DNA of 42,399 bases from CAZLYX01 sp964563885 (GCA_964563885.1 CAZLYX010000013.1:1-42399); one strand, 5' to 3'. Counted from the first letter of the stretch, positions 33,451 through 42,339 are shown. Program-made: numbers and translations. The notes: a model not told the origin generated them from the sequence alone.

Positions 33451-34086
33451 TTATTGTTGAATTAAATATTGCTCAATAGCTGAAGCATTGTCCAATACAA
33501 TGGCGCCTTGTTTCTCCATTTCAATCCATGCAGCTTGAATGGTTTCTTCAGCAATCCCTCTGCAAGCAGCAGCATTGACTATTACTTGCCAATCACCACC
33601 TTTAAGCAACTGTAAAACTGTTGTCTTAACGCAATAATCTGTTGCCAAGCCACCTACTAAAACCGTTTTGGCACCATTGCGGTGTAACCATTCTAATAAG
33701 CCAGTGCTGAGCTTTTCTTCAACATCATGAAAACATGCGCCATACGGGTGTAATTCTGGATCTACACCTTTCCAAACGCAATAATCATAATCAGTGCTTG
33801 CAGGTAAACCATCTAATGATTCAAAACCTTTACTGCCTACAATCGCATGCGAAACCCACGTTAAATCGGCATTGGCTAAACCCGTTGGCTTTAACATATC
33901 CGCAGGATCATCAACTAGCCAGCGCGCATGCGGGCTGTGAGCATCTTTTGTCATCACTCGTAAATCTGCCAACTTAGCTTGTGCGTTTAATTCAGCCACA
34001 ATAGTATCGCCTTCTGCTATTGGTAATTCTTGCGGGCACAATGGCGTAAATGTTTTTTGTGCATCAACATCAATCGATACAATCAT
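33451..34086 (-). CDS. pncA: Nicotinamidase (isochorismatase family)
   Basis: Hydrolyses nicotinamide to nicotinate for NAD salvage. 211 residues from the ATG at 34086, which has AAGGAG upstream. The frame is open to 34143 but lacks such a signal there. Expected residues are present: D8, K106 and C152 as catalytic triad (SIDVD, WKGVD, ATDYCV) and D48, H50, H53 (DAHSPH) as metal ligands. The relation to pncC at 23 kb is functional, not positional. Confidence 0.9.
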   Translation of the reverse strand: MIVSIDVDAQKTFTPLCPQELPIAEGDTIVAELNAQAKLADLRVMTKDAHSPHARWLVDDPADMLKPTGLANADLTWVSHAIVGSKGFESLDGLPASTDYDYCVWKGVDPELHPYGACFHDVEEKLSTGLLEWLHRNGAKTVLVGGLATDYCVKTTVLQLLKGGDWQVIVNAAACRGIAEETIQAAWIEMEKQGAIVLDNASAIEQYLIQQ

Positions 34087-34175
34087 ATTGAGCTCCTTAT
34101 TAGCAATAGCGTACATTATAACAACAGCACTCTTTAAAACCAACGAACATTCAGTGATACAATTATCATACTTTT

Positions 34176-34187
34176 TTCAGGTAGCCT
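34176..34187 (-). repeat. DNA uptake sequence in the trmO leader
   Basis: Exact TTCAGGTAGCCT ending 3 bp before the trmO ATG, occupying the ribosome-binding region. Confidence 0.9.
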
Positions 34188-34190
34188 TCA

Positions 34191-34856
34191 ATGCAATATT
34201 CCATCGAAACCATCGCTATTGTTCAATCACCCTATAAGCAAAAATTTGGTGTTGCTCGTCAACCTGGGCTTGTTCCTGCAGCAGAAATTTGCATTGTTCT
34301 TAACCCTATTTTTAATGCCGATTGCGTACGCGGTTTAGATGGATTTGATTATGTTTGGATTCATTTTATTTTTCATGGTGTATTAGGCGAAGGTTGGTCA
34401 CCATTAGTGCGGCCACCTCGTTTAGGCGGCAAGCAAAAAGTAGGGGTATTCGCCACACGCAGCCCACACAGACCAAATCATCTTGGGTTGTCTTTATTAA
34501 AACTAGAGCGCCTTGAAACCAATAAGGGCGTGCGCTTATATTGTAGTGGTGCTGATTTGCTGGATGGCACACCTGTTGTCGACATTAAACCTTACATCCC
34601 ATTTATTGAAGCCAAGCCTGAAGCGGCAAGTGGTTTTGCTAGTGTGCCGCCTGATGAGCTAAACGTATCGTGGCTACCTGAAAGCGGTATGGGTAATTTG
34701 TCGATAAGCGAACGTAACATTATTATTCAAAGCATTGCTCAAGACCCACGACCTGCGTATCAAAATATTCTAGAACGCATTTATGTCATGAACATCAATC
34801 AGCACCAAATTAAATTTCAGATTAATGGTAAGCACGCTGTTATTCTCAGTATTTGA
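34191..34856 (+). CDS. trmO: tRNA (t6A37) N6-methyltransferase TrmO
   Basis: SAM-dependent methylation of t6A37 to m6t6A37 in tRNA-Thr. 221 residues. Family motifs: GVFATRSPHRPNHLGLS around residue 85 and DLLDGTPVVDIKPYIP around 125, followed by a C-terminal domain. The start ATG is the first codon after an uptake sequence that replaces a normal Shine-Dalgarno site. A near-exact uptake sequence (34671-34682) lies inside, read as WLPE. Confidence 0.93.
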   Translation: MQYSIETIAIVQSPYKQKFGVARQPGLVPAAEICIVLNPIFNADCVRGLDGFDYVWIHFIFHGVLGEGWSPLVRPPRLGGKQKVGVFATRSPHRPNHLGLSLLKLERLETNKGVRLYCSGADLLDGTPVVDIKPYIPFIEAKPEAASGFASVPPDELNVSWLPESGMGNLSISERNIIIQSIAQDPRPAYQNILERIYVMNINQHQIKFQINGKHAVILSI

Positions 34857-34899
34857 ATTAATAGTATTTTAAACATAAATTTAATATAGCTTATACACA

Positions 34900-34932
34900 T
34901 TAGGCTACCTGAAAAGTTTTCAGGTAGCCTTT
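34900..34932 (+). terminator. trmO terminator (uptake-sequence pair)
   Basis: Exact inverted pair 34902-34913 and 34919-34930 with a 5-base loop, then TT-AATAAAA. Confidence 0.85.
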
Positions 34933-34958
34933 AATAAAATTAAACACACCTCTTTTTA

Positions 34959-35150
34959 ATACTATTAATATATATAAAAAGATGATGATGATGAGGGAGC
35001 TACTATTGTGTGGATAACTTGTTTTTAGTTGATAAAACAAGCAGTAAGACTATCTGAAAGCCTATTCATAAGCCACGTATAAAAACAGCATGGCTGTGTG
35101 CAACTTTGCTAATTTATTAATTTATGTGGATAAACTAAGATTTATACAGA
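34959..35150. other. Origin-like module A (AT-rich DNA, GAT triplet run, DnaA boxes)
   Basis: AT-rich stretch ending TATAAAAA (34973-34980), then five triplets GATGATGATGATGAG (34981-34995), 13 bp, and a perfect DnaA box TGTGGATAA (35009-35017, reverse of TTATCCACA). A second perfect box is at 35125-35133 and an 8/9 match TTATACAGA at 35142-35150. It lies upstream of lpxC. The layout matches module B at 42.1 kb. AT-rich unwinding DNA, short triplets and DnaA boxes are the usual parts of a bacterial replication origin. Confidence 0.65.
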
Positions 35151-35288
35151 TAAATTAATAATTTACACACACACAATAAGCTTGAAAACAGGCCTAACAG
35201 CGCTATATAAATTTAAACTATGCTGTTGATTATGCAGTGCATCTAAGTTTATCGTATGATAGAAGAAATAATTGACAAGGATAAAGCC

Positions 35289-36206
35289 ATGTTTCAGCGT
35301 ACCTTAGCAAAATCAGTGCATGTAACCGGAGTCGGCTTACACTCTGGCGAACGCGTCGCGCTTACATTGCATCCAGCTGTAGAAAACAGCGGTATTTCAT
35401 TTCGCCGTACCGACTTAAGTGGCGAACAAGGCCAAGTCATCACTTTAAGCCCATTTTTGATTAATGACACTCGTCTATCTTCTACCGTGGTAACTGAAAA
35501 CGGTGTGCGTGTGGCAACGATTGAACACATCATGTCTGCTTTGGCTGCATATGGCATCGACAATGCGTTGATAGAATTAAATGCGCCTGAAATCCCCATT
35601 ATGGATGGTTCAAGTTTGCCGTTTATTTACCTATTGCAAGATGCAGGTGTGGTTGATCAAAAAGCACAGAAGCGATTTTTGAGAGTTTTAAAAACCGTAG
35701 AAGTTCAAGAACCCGGAAAATGGGTGCGCTTCACACCTTATAACGGCTTTAAAGTAACGCTTACCATTGATTTTGATCATCCTGTGTTTAATCGCAGTAA
35801 TCAAACCTTTGAAATTGATTTTGCGGGGCAATCGTATGTAGACGAAATTGCCCGTGCACGCACATTTGGCTTTATGCAAGAAGTGGAAATGATGCGTTCA
35901 CACAATTTAGGTTTAGGTGGCAATTTAAACAATGCCATAGTGATTGACGATACTGATGTATTAAACCCTGAAGGATTGCGTTATCCAGATGAATTTGTAC
36001 GCCATAAAATCTTAGATGCCATTGGTGATTTGTATATTGTTGGTGCGCCCATTATTGGTGCGTTTGAAGGATTTAAATCTGGCCATGCCATTAATAACAC
36101 GTTATTAAGAGCAGTATTGGCAGATGAAAGCCAGTATGAATGGGTAGAGTTTCCCAATGATGACGATTTACCCACTGCATTTCATGGCTTATCTCATGTA
36201 GCTTAA
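35289..36206 (+). CDS. lpxC: UDP-3-O-acyl-N-acetylglucosamine deacetylase
   Basis: Zinc deacetylase for the committed step of lipid A synthesis, in the cytoplasm. 305 residues from the ATG at 35289, which has AAGGA upstream; the open frame extends 11 codons further. Zinc ligands H80 (IEHIMSAL), H239 and D243 (RHKILDAIGD) and catalytic H266 (GHAINN) are all in place. Its 5' leader carries an origin-like module with DnaA boxes, which could also tie its expression to DnaA; that is speculation. Confidence 0.97.
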   Translation: MFQRTLAKSVHVTGVGLHSGERVALTLHPAVENSGISFRRTDLSGEQGQVITLSPFLINDTRLSSTVVTENGVRVATIEHIMSALAAYGIDNALIELNAPEIPIMDGSSLPFIYLLQDAGVVDQKAQKRFLRVLKTVEVQEPGKWVRFTPYNGFKVTLTIDFDHPVFNRSNQTFEIDFAGQSYVDEIARARTFGFMQEVEMMRSHNLGLGGNLNNAIVIDDTDVLNPEGLRYPDEFVRHKILDAIGDLYIVGAPIIGAFEGFKSGHAINNTLLRAVLADESQYEWVEFPNDDDLPTAFHGLSHVA

Positions 36207-36240
36207 AAGATTGGCTAAATCCCAATAAACAAATTATTAA

Positions 36241-36272
36241 TAAGGCTACCTGAAATGTTCAGGTAGCCTTAT
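36241..36272. terminator. Bidirectional terminator between lpxC and the PF10136 gene
   Basis: Exact uptake-sequence pair 36243-36254 and 36258-36269 with a 3-base loop, between convergent genes. Confidence 0.85.
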
Positions 36273-36291
36273 TTGTTAAGCATTTAAATTA

Positions 36292-38346
36292 CTATCTATT
36301 TTTTTCATTTTGTTCACTTGCTTCATTAGCTTTTTTTGTTTCTTTGGCTTCCTTCAGTACTTGTGCGGCAACGGGCACGGGGAAAATCAAATTAAGCGGA
36401 TTTTCTTTAATTTGTGTCCAAATTGTGCTTGCAAGCATAGAAAAGCTATCAATCTTCGAATCGCGGGCTCGTAGAGCCACCCATAGCGCCAAAGTAAAAC
36501 TCACCCATAGGTTGATCAGCCCAATAAGCAAAACGCTCAATAAGCCCAGTATGAATGAGAATACTGACATATTGCTACTAATCGCAGCATAGCCCAAATT
36601 TGCCGAAGAAAACGCCACATGGCGGATATCTAAAGGTAAGTCTAATAAATAACCAATATAGCCGGTTACACCTAACAAAATACCAAAAAAGAAATTGCCT
36701 GCTAGCGAACCATAATGCACATGCATATAGTTCGCAAAGCAAATTCTGAGTTGCTTGGGCATGATTTTCATCAGCAGAGGGTGCACGCTTAAACGCTTGC
36801 GCAAATCTAAGTAATTGGCACGATTATCAAAGAATCCAGCAATAATACCTGAGCAAAATAGCCATACGCCGGCAATGGCTGCATAAAATAAAGTGGGTTG
36901 GGTGAAGGGTCGAATAGATTTAAGCTGATGGCTCACCATCTCAGTGCTCAGTAGGGGCTGATGCTGATAAAAAGCAAACAATCCAGAAATCACGGCTGCC
37001 AATAAAATGGCCACGCTCACATTGCCAAACACAGCCACACTTTGCGAACGAACCACATCAATGAATAAAGTGGCCAATTTTTTATTCACCGCTCGCCCCG
37101 TATCGCTGCGCTCTACTTCAAACGCAATGCTAGAAGCAGTCATCGCGGGCTGTTTGGTCGCAACAGTAAAATGCAACATATGAATCATCATAAAACCAAT
37201 AGCATAATTTAAGCTAACCAACACCATGGTTTTAAATTCGCCATAACCTTGCTCATTGACATGAATTTTAATTAACGTCATCAGCGCAATCAACACACCT
37301 GCGCCCGCCGCCGAGCGCAACATGCCCCAATATTCTGAGCGGTTGCGGGTAATGTAATGTTCGCCATGATCACCAGAATTTTCACTGATGCTTCTGGCCA
37401 ACATTTTTACACTGCGTTTCCACAATAAACCAGTGGTACGCTGTTCTATTGCCGCTACTGTTAATGAATACAATAAGTTAAGGTTTAATCGTTGATAAGT
37501 ATGCGTATCCTCAGCCATTTGAACATCGAGCAATAATTCTAAGCGATCTAAGGTTTGTGACAATCGTTCTAGCAAATGCGCCATTTTTACGGACGAGCCA
37601 GCGCCGACACCTGTTCCTTTACGACGCAAGCGTTCCACCACTTTTCGGCATTGATCGAGCATCACGCGAATATGGGCATCGTCATAACGGGTTTCGCTGG
37701 TTTGATAATGCATTTCCAAAGCCGCAATTTCACGTTTGAGCGCAATAAACGGCGAATCCACTTCTAATAATTTAGGTTCAATGCGCATAAAATCAGGGTC
37801 TAATTCTTCTGCTGCTACCCAAATAGATAACATTTCTAGTGCATGTAATCGTGCTTGCCAAATTTGCCGTGCCGCCGCAGTCATGCTTTCTGCTTCGGCG
37901 TGTTGTTTTAACAAATGGTATAAATTAAGCCATTGACGCAAAGTAATGGTTTGCAGCCATTTTTGGTCGTGACGTGAATAAAACAGATACAAAAAAACAT
38001 CGTGTAATTTATTAAGGTCTTTATAAGAAGGATTAAAGCGTTCATACACCCGCATCGACACTTCACGAGTAAAACCCGTGCGTGAAAAAATACCCAAACC
38101 AACTAAAGCGGGGTAAATGTGAGCTTGAGCCAGCCACTCATGGAAACGGGTGGCGAATAATTTACATAAAGCGGGATCCGCGGCTAAGACATCAATCACT
38201 AAATTAAACCGATCGGTCGCTTTACGAGCCGTACCATGGCGCAAATATTTTACAATCGCATTGATGGTCGGCACGATGCCTTCTGCTTCAAGCCGTTGTG
38301 TAATTTGGAGCTGGATATCAGATACCGATATCTTATTCATCTTCAT
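36292..38346 (-). CDS. Multi-pass membrane protein of the so-called site-specific recombinase family (PF10136)
   Basis: 684 residues. The N-terminal 310 or so are hydrophilic and helical (NAIVKYLRHGTARKATDR...); the C-terminal half has about six hydrophobic segments, for example AAGAGVLIALMTLIKI, VAILLAAVISGLFAF, AAIAGVWLFCSGIIAGF and FFFGILLGVTGYIGYLL. The tail is charged (KEAKETKKANEASEQNEKNR). In Neisseriaceae and other beta-proteobacteria this family is labelled site-specific recombinase (Gcr-like), but I see no tyrosine or serine recombinase motif, and the membrane topology speaks against DNA recombination. True function unknown. Convergent with lpxC. Confidence 0.8.
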   Translation of the reverse strand: MKMNKISVSDIQLQITQRLEAEGIVPTINAIVKYLRHGTARKATDRFNLVIDVLAADPALCKLFATRFHEWLAQAHIYPALVGLGIFSRTGFTREVSMRVYERFNPSYKDLNKLHDVFLYLFYSRHDQKWLQTITLRQWLNLYHLLKQHAEAESMTAAARQIWQARLHALEMLSIWVAAEELDPDFMRIEPKLLEVDSPFIALKREIAALEMHYQTSETRYDDAHIRVMLDQCRKVVERLRRKGTGVGAGSSVKMAHLLERLSQTLDRLELLLDVQMAEDTHTYQRLNLNLLYSLTVAAIEQRTTGLLWKRSVKMLARSISENSGDHGEHYITRNRSEYWGMLRSAAGAGVLIALMTLIKIHVNEQGYGEFKTMVLVSLNYAIGFMMIHMLHFTVATKQPAMTASSIAFEVERSDTGRAVNKKLATLFIDVVRSQSVAVFGNVSVAILLAAVISGLFAFYQHQPLLSTEMVSHQLKSIRPFTQPTLFYAAIAGVWLFCSGIIAGFFDNRANYLDLRKRLSVHPLLMKIMPKQLRICFANYMHVHYGSLAGNFFFGILLGVTGYIGYLLDLPLDIRHVAFSSANLGYAAISSNMSVFSFILGLLSVLLIGLINLWVSFTLALWVALRARDSKIDSFSMLASTIWTQIKENPLNLIFPVPVAAQVLKEAKETKKANEASEQNEKNR

Positions 38347-38465
38347 TAAATTGCATACTTCCGTTAATAACCAAGCACTAATATAAGGTCAAATCAAAAA
38401 ATTGTTAGCCATTATGCACTACTTTATCTAAATTCATGATATTGGATATATGTATTAAGTGATAA

Positions 38466-38499
38466 AAAAGGCTACCTGAAACTTTCAGGTAGCCTTTTA
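38466..38499. terminator. ggt terminator (uptake-sequence pair)
   Basis: Exact inverted pair 38469-38480 and 38484-38495 with a 3-base loop, flanked by A and T runs, directly downstream of ggt. Confidence 0.9.
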
Positions 38500-38519
38500 A
38501 ACATACTCATTCAACACGC

Positions 38520-40280
38520 TTATTCGCCCATCACTTTACCTTCACGACGCGGGTCAGCAGCACCTAGTAAACCATCTGCTTGAATCAAAATCGCTTGCAC
38601 GCCAGAATTTAAATCTTGCACCTTCACCTGATAACCCATCGCTTCTAAAGCTGCCACTTGCTGGGCTGCTGCGGTATTTTGTTCCAGCTCAAACGTACCC
38701 GAACGATTTAAGATATTGGGCGCATTGATGGCTTGTTGAATATCCATGCCCCAATCAATATGCGCCACCAAGGTTTTAGCCACATAACCAATAATACGGC
38801 TGCCGCCTGGCGATCCTACTGCTAAATAAGGCTTACCATTTTTCATCACGATAGTAGGTGCCATAGATGAACGCGGACGTTTACCGCCCTCTACTCGATT
38901 GGCCACCATGACGCCATTTTTAGTGGGTTCAAACGAAAAATCAGTTAATTCATTGTTGAGTAAATAACCATTCGCCATCAATGTAGAACCAAACGCATTT
39001 TCAATTGATGTGGTCATCGATGCCACATTGCCCGCCGCATCAACAATCACCAAATGGCTGGTTGAGGGCAATTCCACTGCTGCCGCTGCCACCCCTTGCA
39101 CTGGCATTTTGCCTGGCATCACGCTTGGCAGCGCTTTATCGGTTTGACGCAGCAGCTGTGCACGTTGTTTCAGGTAGCCTTGATCTAATAATGCTGTGCT
39201 GGGCACATTTACAAAAGCTGGATCAGCCACATAAGCATCACGATCAGCAAAAGCCAAGCGCGAAGCGTCGGCCAATACGCGCCAGCTTTGTAGATGATTA
39301 GATTGTGATTTATTCTGCTCAAATTGATTCAAAATGCCTACAATCTGGCCAACTGCAATACCACCTGAGCTGGGCGCATCCATGCCACATACTTGATATT
39401 CTCGATACGCTTGGCACACTGGCGCGCGTTCAATCACCCGATAAGCGTGAAAATCCGCTATCGCCAGTTTGCCTGGATTGTCGGCTGCTTGAAACACGGG
39501 TGTAATAATATTACGCGCCAGATTACCTTCATAAAATGGTTTACTGCCTTGTTGTGCAAATTGTTTAACCGTAGCCGCAAATTCAGGATTTTTTAAGGTA
39601 GCGCCTGCTTGCAAAGGCTGTCCATTGGGTAAAAAATAAGCCGCAGTCAGCGGATAACGGCGTAAATGTTCCATATTAACGCGCACTGATTCAGCCATTC
39701 GTGGCGATACCTTAAAGCCGTTTTCTGCCAACGCAATTGGTTTAGCAAACAAACTTGTCCACGCCAATTTTCCATAACGTTTATGCGTATCTTCTAATAA
39801 TTTCGGTACCCCAGGCACGCCTACAGAACGCCCGCCCACCACTGCTGCCATAAATTCTAATGGCTTGCCATTTTTATCCAAAAAAAGCTCTGGTGTTGCT
39901 GCTCTAGGTGCAGTTTCACGAGCATCAAATGTGGTTAATTTTTTAGCATGGTTATCCCAATAAACCAAAAACGCGCCACCTCCTAAACCAGAAGATTGTG
40001 GCTCAACCAAACTCAACGTTGTTTGCATGGCTACCATCGCATCAATGGCGCTGCCGCCGCGCTTTAAAACCTCATAACCCGCTTCGGTGGCCAATGGATT
40101 AGCAGAAGCTGCCATAAACTGTTTAGCGTGTGTTAGCTGCTGCTCAGTGAGGCCAGTGCCATACTCAGGCGCATGCATATCGGCAGATGGCAGGTTGGGT
40201 GTAAGCTCAGCCTTGGGCGCTGCGCAACCAGCAAGTAATGCAATAAAGGCAGCATATATAAAATAGGGGCGCTGATTCAT
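38520..40280 (-). CDS. ggt: Gamma-glutamyltransferase, lipoprotein type
   Basis: Cleaves and transfers gamma-glutamyl groups from glutathione and related compounds outside the cytoplasm. 586 residues. The signal peptide ends with lipobox LLAGC (Cys19), so this copy is probably lipid-anchored instead of soluble periplasmic. The precursor should cut itself before the nucleophile T407 in PSTSHLVIVD, leaving a small subunit of 180 residues. The large subunit keeps SSGLGGGAF and DARETAP for binding the gamma-glutamyl group. AAGGAA stands 8 bp before the start. An uptake sequence inside (39169-39180) encodes GYLK. Confidence 0.94.
   Translation of the reverse strand: MNQRPYFIYAAFIALLAGCAAPKAELTPNLPSADMHAPEYGTGLTEQQLTHAKQFMAASANPLATEAGYEVLKRGGSAIDAMVAMQTTLSLVEPQSSGLGGGAFLVYWDNHAKKLTTFDARETAPRAATPELFLDKNGKPLEFMAAVVGGRSVGVPGVPKLLEDTHKRYGKLAWTSLFAKPIALAENGFKVSPRMAESVRVNMEHLRRYPLTAAYFLPNGQPLQAGATLKNPEFAATVKQFAQQGSKPFYEGNLARNIITPVFQAADNPGKLAIADFHAYRVIERAPVCQAYREYQVCGMDAPSSGGIAVGQIVGILNQFEQNKSQSNHLQSWRVLADASRLAFADRDAYVADPAFVNVPSTALLDQGYLKQRAQLLRQTDKALPSVMPGKMPVQGVAAAAVELPSTSHLVIVDAAGNVASMTTSIENAFGSTLMANGYLLNNELTDFSFEPTKNGVMVANRVEGGKRPRSSMAPTIVMKNGKPYLAVGSPGGSRIIGYVAKTLVAHIDWGMDIQQAINAPNILNRSGTFELEQNTAAAQQVAALEAMGYQVKVQDLNSGVQAILIQADGLLGAADPRREGKVMGE
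39169..39180 (-). repeat. DNA uptake sequence inside ggt
   Basis: Exact TTCAGGTAGCCT on the + strand; the ggt strand reads Gly-Tyr-Leu-Lys. Confidence 0.85.
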
Positions 40281-40356
40281 AGATATTCCTTATGTCATCA
40301 TAAAAAAGGTCATACTTTATTGTCATAGCAGTGTAACTGAATCAACTCATAAAAAC

Positions 40357-40368
40357 AGGCTACCTGAA
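40357..40368 (+). repeat. DNA uptake sequence between gnd and ggt
   Basis: Exact AGGCTACCTGAA; a degenerate opposite copy (TTCGGGTAGCTT, 40388-40399) could form a weak stem with it. Confidence 0.8.
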
Positions 40369-40457
40369 TATCATGAGCAAATCATTTTTCGGGTAGCTTT
40401 AATGAATCAACAATTAATCAATTACTTATATCAATGTAAATCTTAATAGCCAATATA

Positions 40458-40490
40458 AAAGGCTACCTGAATAGTTTCAGGTAGCCTTCA
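40458..40490. terminator. gnd terminator (uptake-sequence pair)
   Basis: Exact inverted pair 40460-40471 and 40476-40487 with a 4-base loop, directly downstream of gnd. Confidence 0.85.
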
Positions 40491-40518
40491 TTCAACACAC
40501 CAAATCATCACTTATTGG

Positions 40519-41967
40519 TTAAACATCATAAGTGGTTGACGCCGTATCACCACCTTTGCCAGTCCAATTAGTATGAAAAAACACGCCACGTGGTTGATCA
40601 ATACGCTCATAAGTATGCGCACCAAAATAATCGCGTTGTGCTTGCAACAAATTAGCGGGTAAACGCTCAGTAGTATAGCCATCTAAAAACGTAATCGCCG
40701 CCGCCATACACGGCATAGGCAAGCCAATTTCAATAGATTTAGCCACCACTTTGCGCCAAGCAGATAATGCCGCCTGCAAAATCTCTTTAAAATAACCATC
40801 TGAGCCTAAAAACACCAAATCTGGATTGATTTCATAAGCATCGCGGATATTACCCAAAAAAGCACTGCGGATAATGCAGCCTTCGCGCCACAATAAAGCC
40901 GTATTGCCATAGTTTAAATGCCAATCATGTACTTCGCTGGCTTCACGAATCAGCATAAAACCTTGGGCATAAGAAATAATCTTTGATGCCAACAGCGCCT
41001 GGCGCAAAGCTTCTATCCACTCTGTTTTATCGCCGTCCACAGTACCAATCTGTTTATTAAACAAATTTGCCGCTACCACCCGCTGCTCTTTAAATGAAGA
41101 CACACAACGCGCAAACACTGCTTCAGAAATCAAGGTAAGCGGAATGCCCAAATCCAAAGCATTGATGCCCGTCCATTTTCCCGTGCCTTTTTGACCAGCA
41201 GTATCTAAGATTTTTTCAACCAACGCTTCACCATCGGTGTCTTTAAAACTCAGAATATCTGCCGTAATTTCAATTAAATAGCTATTAAGCTCAGTGTGAT
41301 TCCAAGCACTGAAAACCTTGTGCATTTGGTCATAATCTAAACCCAAGCCATCTTTCATAAATTGATAAGCTTCACAAATTAACTGCATATCGCCATATTC
41401 AATGCCATTGTGAACCATTTTCACAAAATGGCCTGCACCATCGCTGCCCACCCAATCGCAACAAGGCTCACCAGCAGGCGTTTTAGCAGCAATCGCTTGC
41501 AAGATAGGCTTGATGAAGGGCCAAGCCTCAACGTTGCCACCAGGCATGATAGAAGGGCCATTTCGAGCACCCTCTTCGCCACCAGATACGCCAGCGCCCA
41601 CAAAACGAATACCTTGGGCTGCTAAATCATGGGTACGTCGTGTAGTGTCAGGAAAATTCGCATTGCCGCCATCAATAATAATATCGCCAGCATCTAATAA
41701 AGGTACGAGCTGATCAATAAAATGGTCTACAACTTGGCCTGCACGCACCATCAACATGATCTTGCGAGGCTTTTCAAGTTGTTCAACCAATTCTGGTAAG
41801 GAGTAAGCGCCTCTAACATGCGTGTTTTTAGCAGCGCCGTTTAGAAAGTCGTCAATTTTGGTTGTGGTTCGATTATGGGCAACTACTTTAAAACCTTTGT
41901 CATTCATATTCAGAATGAGGTTTTGTCCCATTACTGCTAAACCAATTACGCCGATATCACTTTTCAT
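40519..41967 (-). CDS. gnd: 6-phosphogluconate dehydrogenase (decarboxylating)
   Basis: Oxidative pentose phosphate pathway: 6-phosphogluconate plus NADP gives ribulose 5-phosphate, CO2 and NADPH. 482 residues from the ATG at 41967, preceded by AAGGA at 8 bp; the longer frame to 41988 lacks a signal. Cofactor motif GLAVMGQN (9-16), VSGG at 127-130, catalytic K183 and E190 in GHFVKMVHNGIEYG, and the late IIRSAFLGNI segment are intact. Together with pgi in this window it supports an active hexose phosphate network. The upstream region carries DnaA boxes. Confidence 0.96.
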   Translation of the reverse strand: MKSDIGVIGLAVMGQNLILNMNDKGFKVVAHNRTTTKIDDFLNGAAKNTHVRGAYSLPELVEQLEKPRKIMLMVRAGQVVDHFIDQLVPLLDAGDIIIDGGNANFPDTTRRTHDLAAQGIRFVGAGVSGGEEGARNGPSIMPGGNVEAWPFIKPILQAIAAKTPAGEPCCDWVGSDGAGHFVKMVHNGIEYGDMQLICEAYQFMKDGLGLDYDQMHKVFSAWNHTELNSYLIEITADILSFKDTDGEALVEKILDTAGQKGTGKWTGINALDLGIPLTLISEAVFARCVSSFKEQRVVAANLFNKQIGTVDGDKTEWIEALRQALLASKIISYAQGFMLIREASEVHDWHLNYGNTALLWREGCIIRSAFLGNIRDAYEINPDLVFLGSDGYFKEILQAALSAWRKVVAKSIEIGLPMPCMAAAITFLDGYTTERLPANLLQAQRDYFGAHTYERIDQPRGVFFHTNWTGKGGDTASTTYDV

Positions 41968-42109
41968 ATCGTTTCCTTCAACATTCATTCAGCTTTGTTT
42001 ATATAAATATAGTAGACCACTTTACCTTAAAGCTGTTTAAGCAGACAACTTATTATTAAACACTTTAGTCTGAAATGTGTTGTGTAGTTTGAAGTAGCTA
42101 ACTCAATTC

Positions 42110-42318
42110 TTTACTTAATATTTAAATATAAAAAGATGATGATAATGATGAGTCAGCTCTATAATTGTGGATAACTTAAATAGCTTATATTAATCAATGG
42201 AATGGATAACAAAAAAGTCTCTGCATAAGCAGGCTTAAGCTCTGTGTTTGCGCTGTGGATGAGTGTGGATAAATATAAAATTATTAAATAAATTGTGGAT
42301 AAATAAAGCTTATCCCCG
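42110..42318. other. Origin-like module B (AT-rich DNA, GAT triplet run, DnaA box cluster)
   Basis: AT-rich stretch ending TATAAAAA (42127-42134), six triplets GATGATGATAATGATGAG (42135-42152), 13 bp, and a perfect DnaA box TGTGGATAA (42166-42174). Two more perfect boxes lie at 42264-42272 and 42294-42302, with an 8/9 box at 42254-42262 and weaker ones near 42203 and 42310. An IHF-like site (AATCAATGGAATG, 12/13) lies around 42192. There is no gene in 41968-42399. This is the densest DnaA-box cluster in the window and the best origin candidate. Confidence 0.7.
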
Positions 42319-42339
42319 TTTCATACACTTACTTATTAG

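Noticed and set aside
36292..38346. Mobile-element recombinase marking an integrated element
   Set aside because: Membrane topology, no catalytic motif, core-gene neighbours and no attachment-site repeats.
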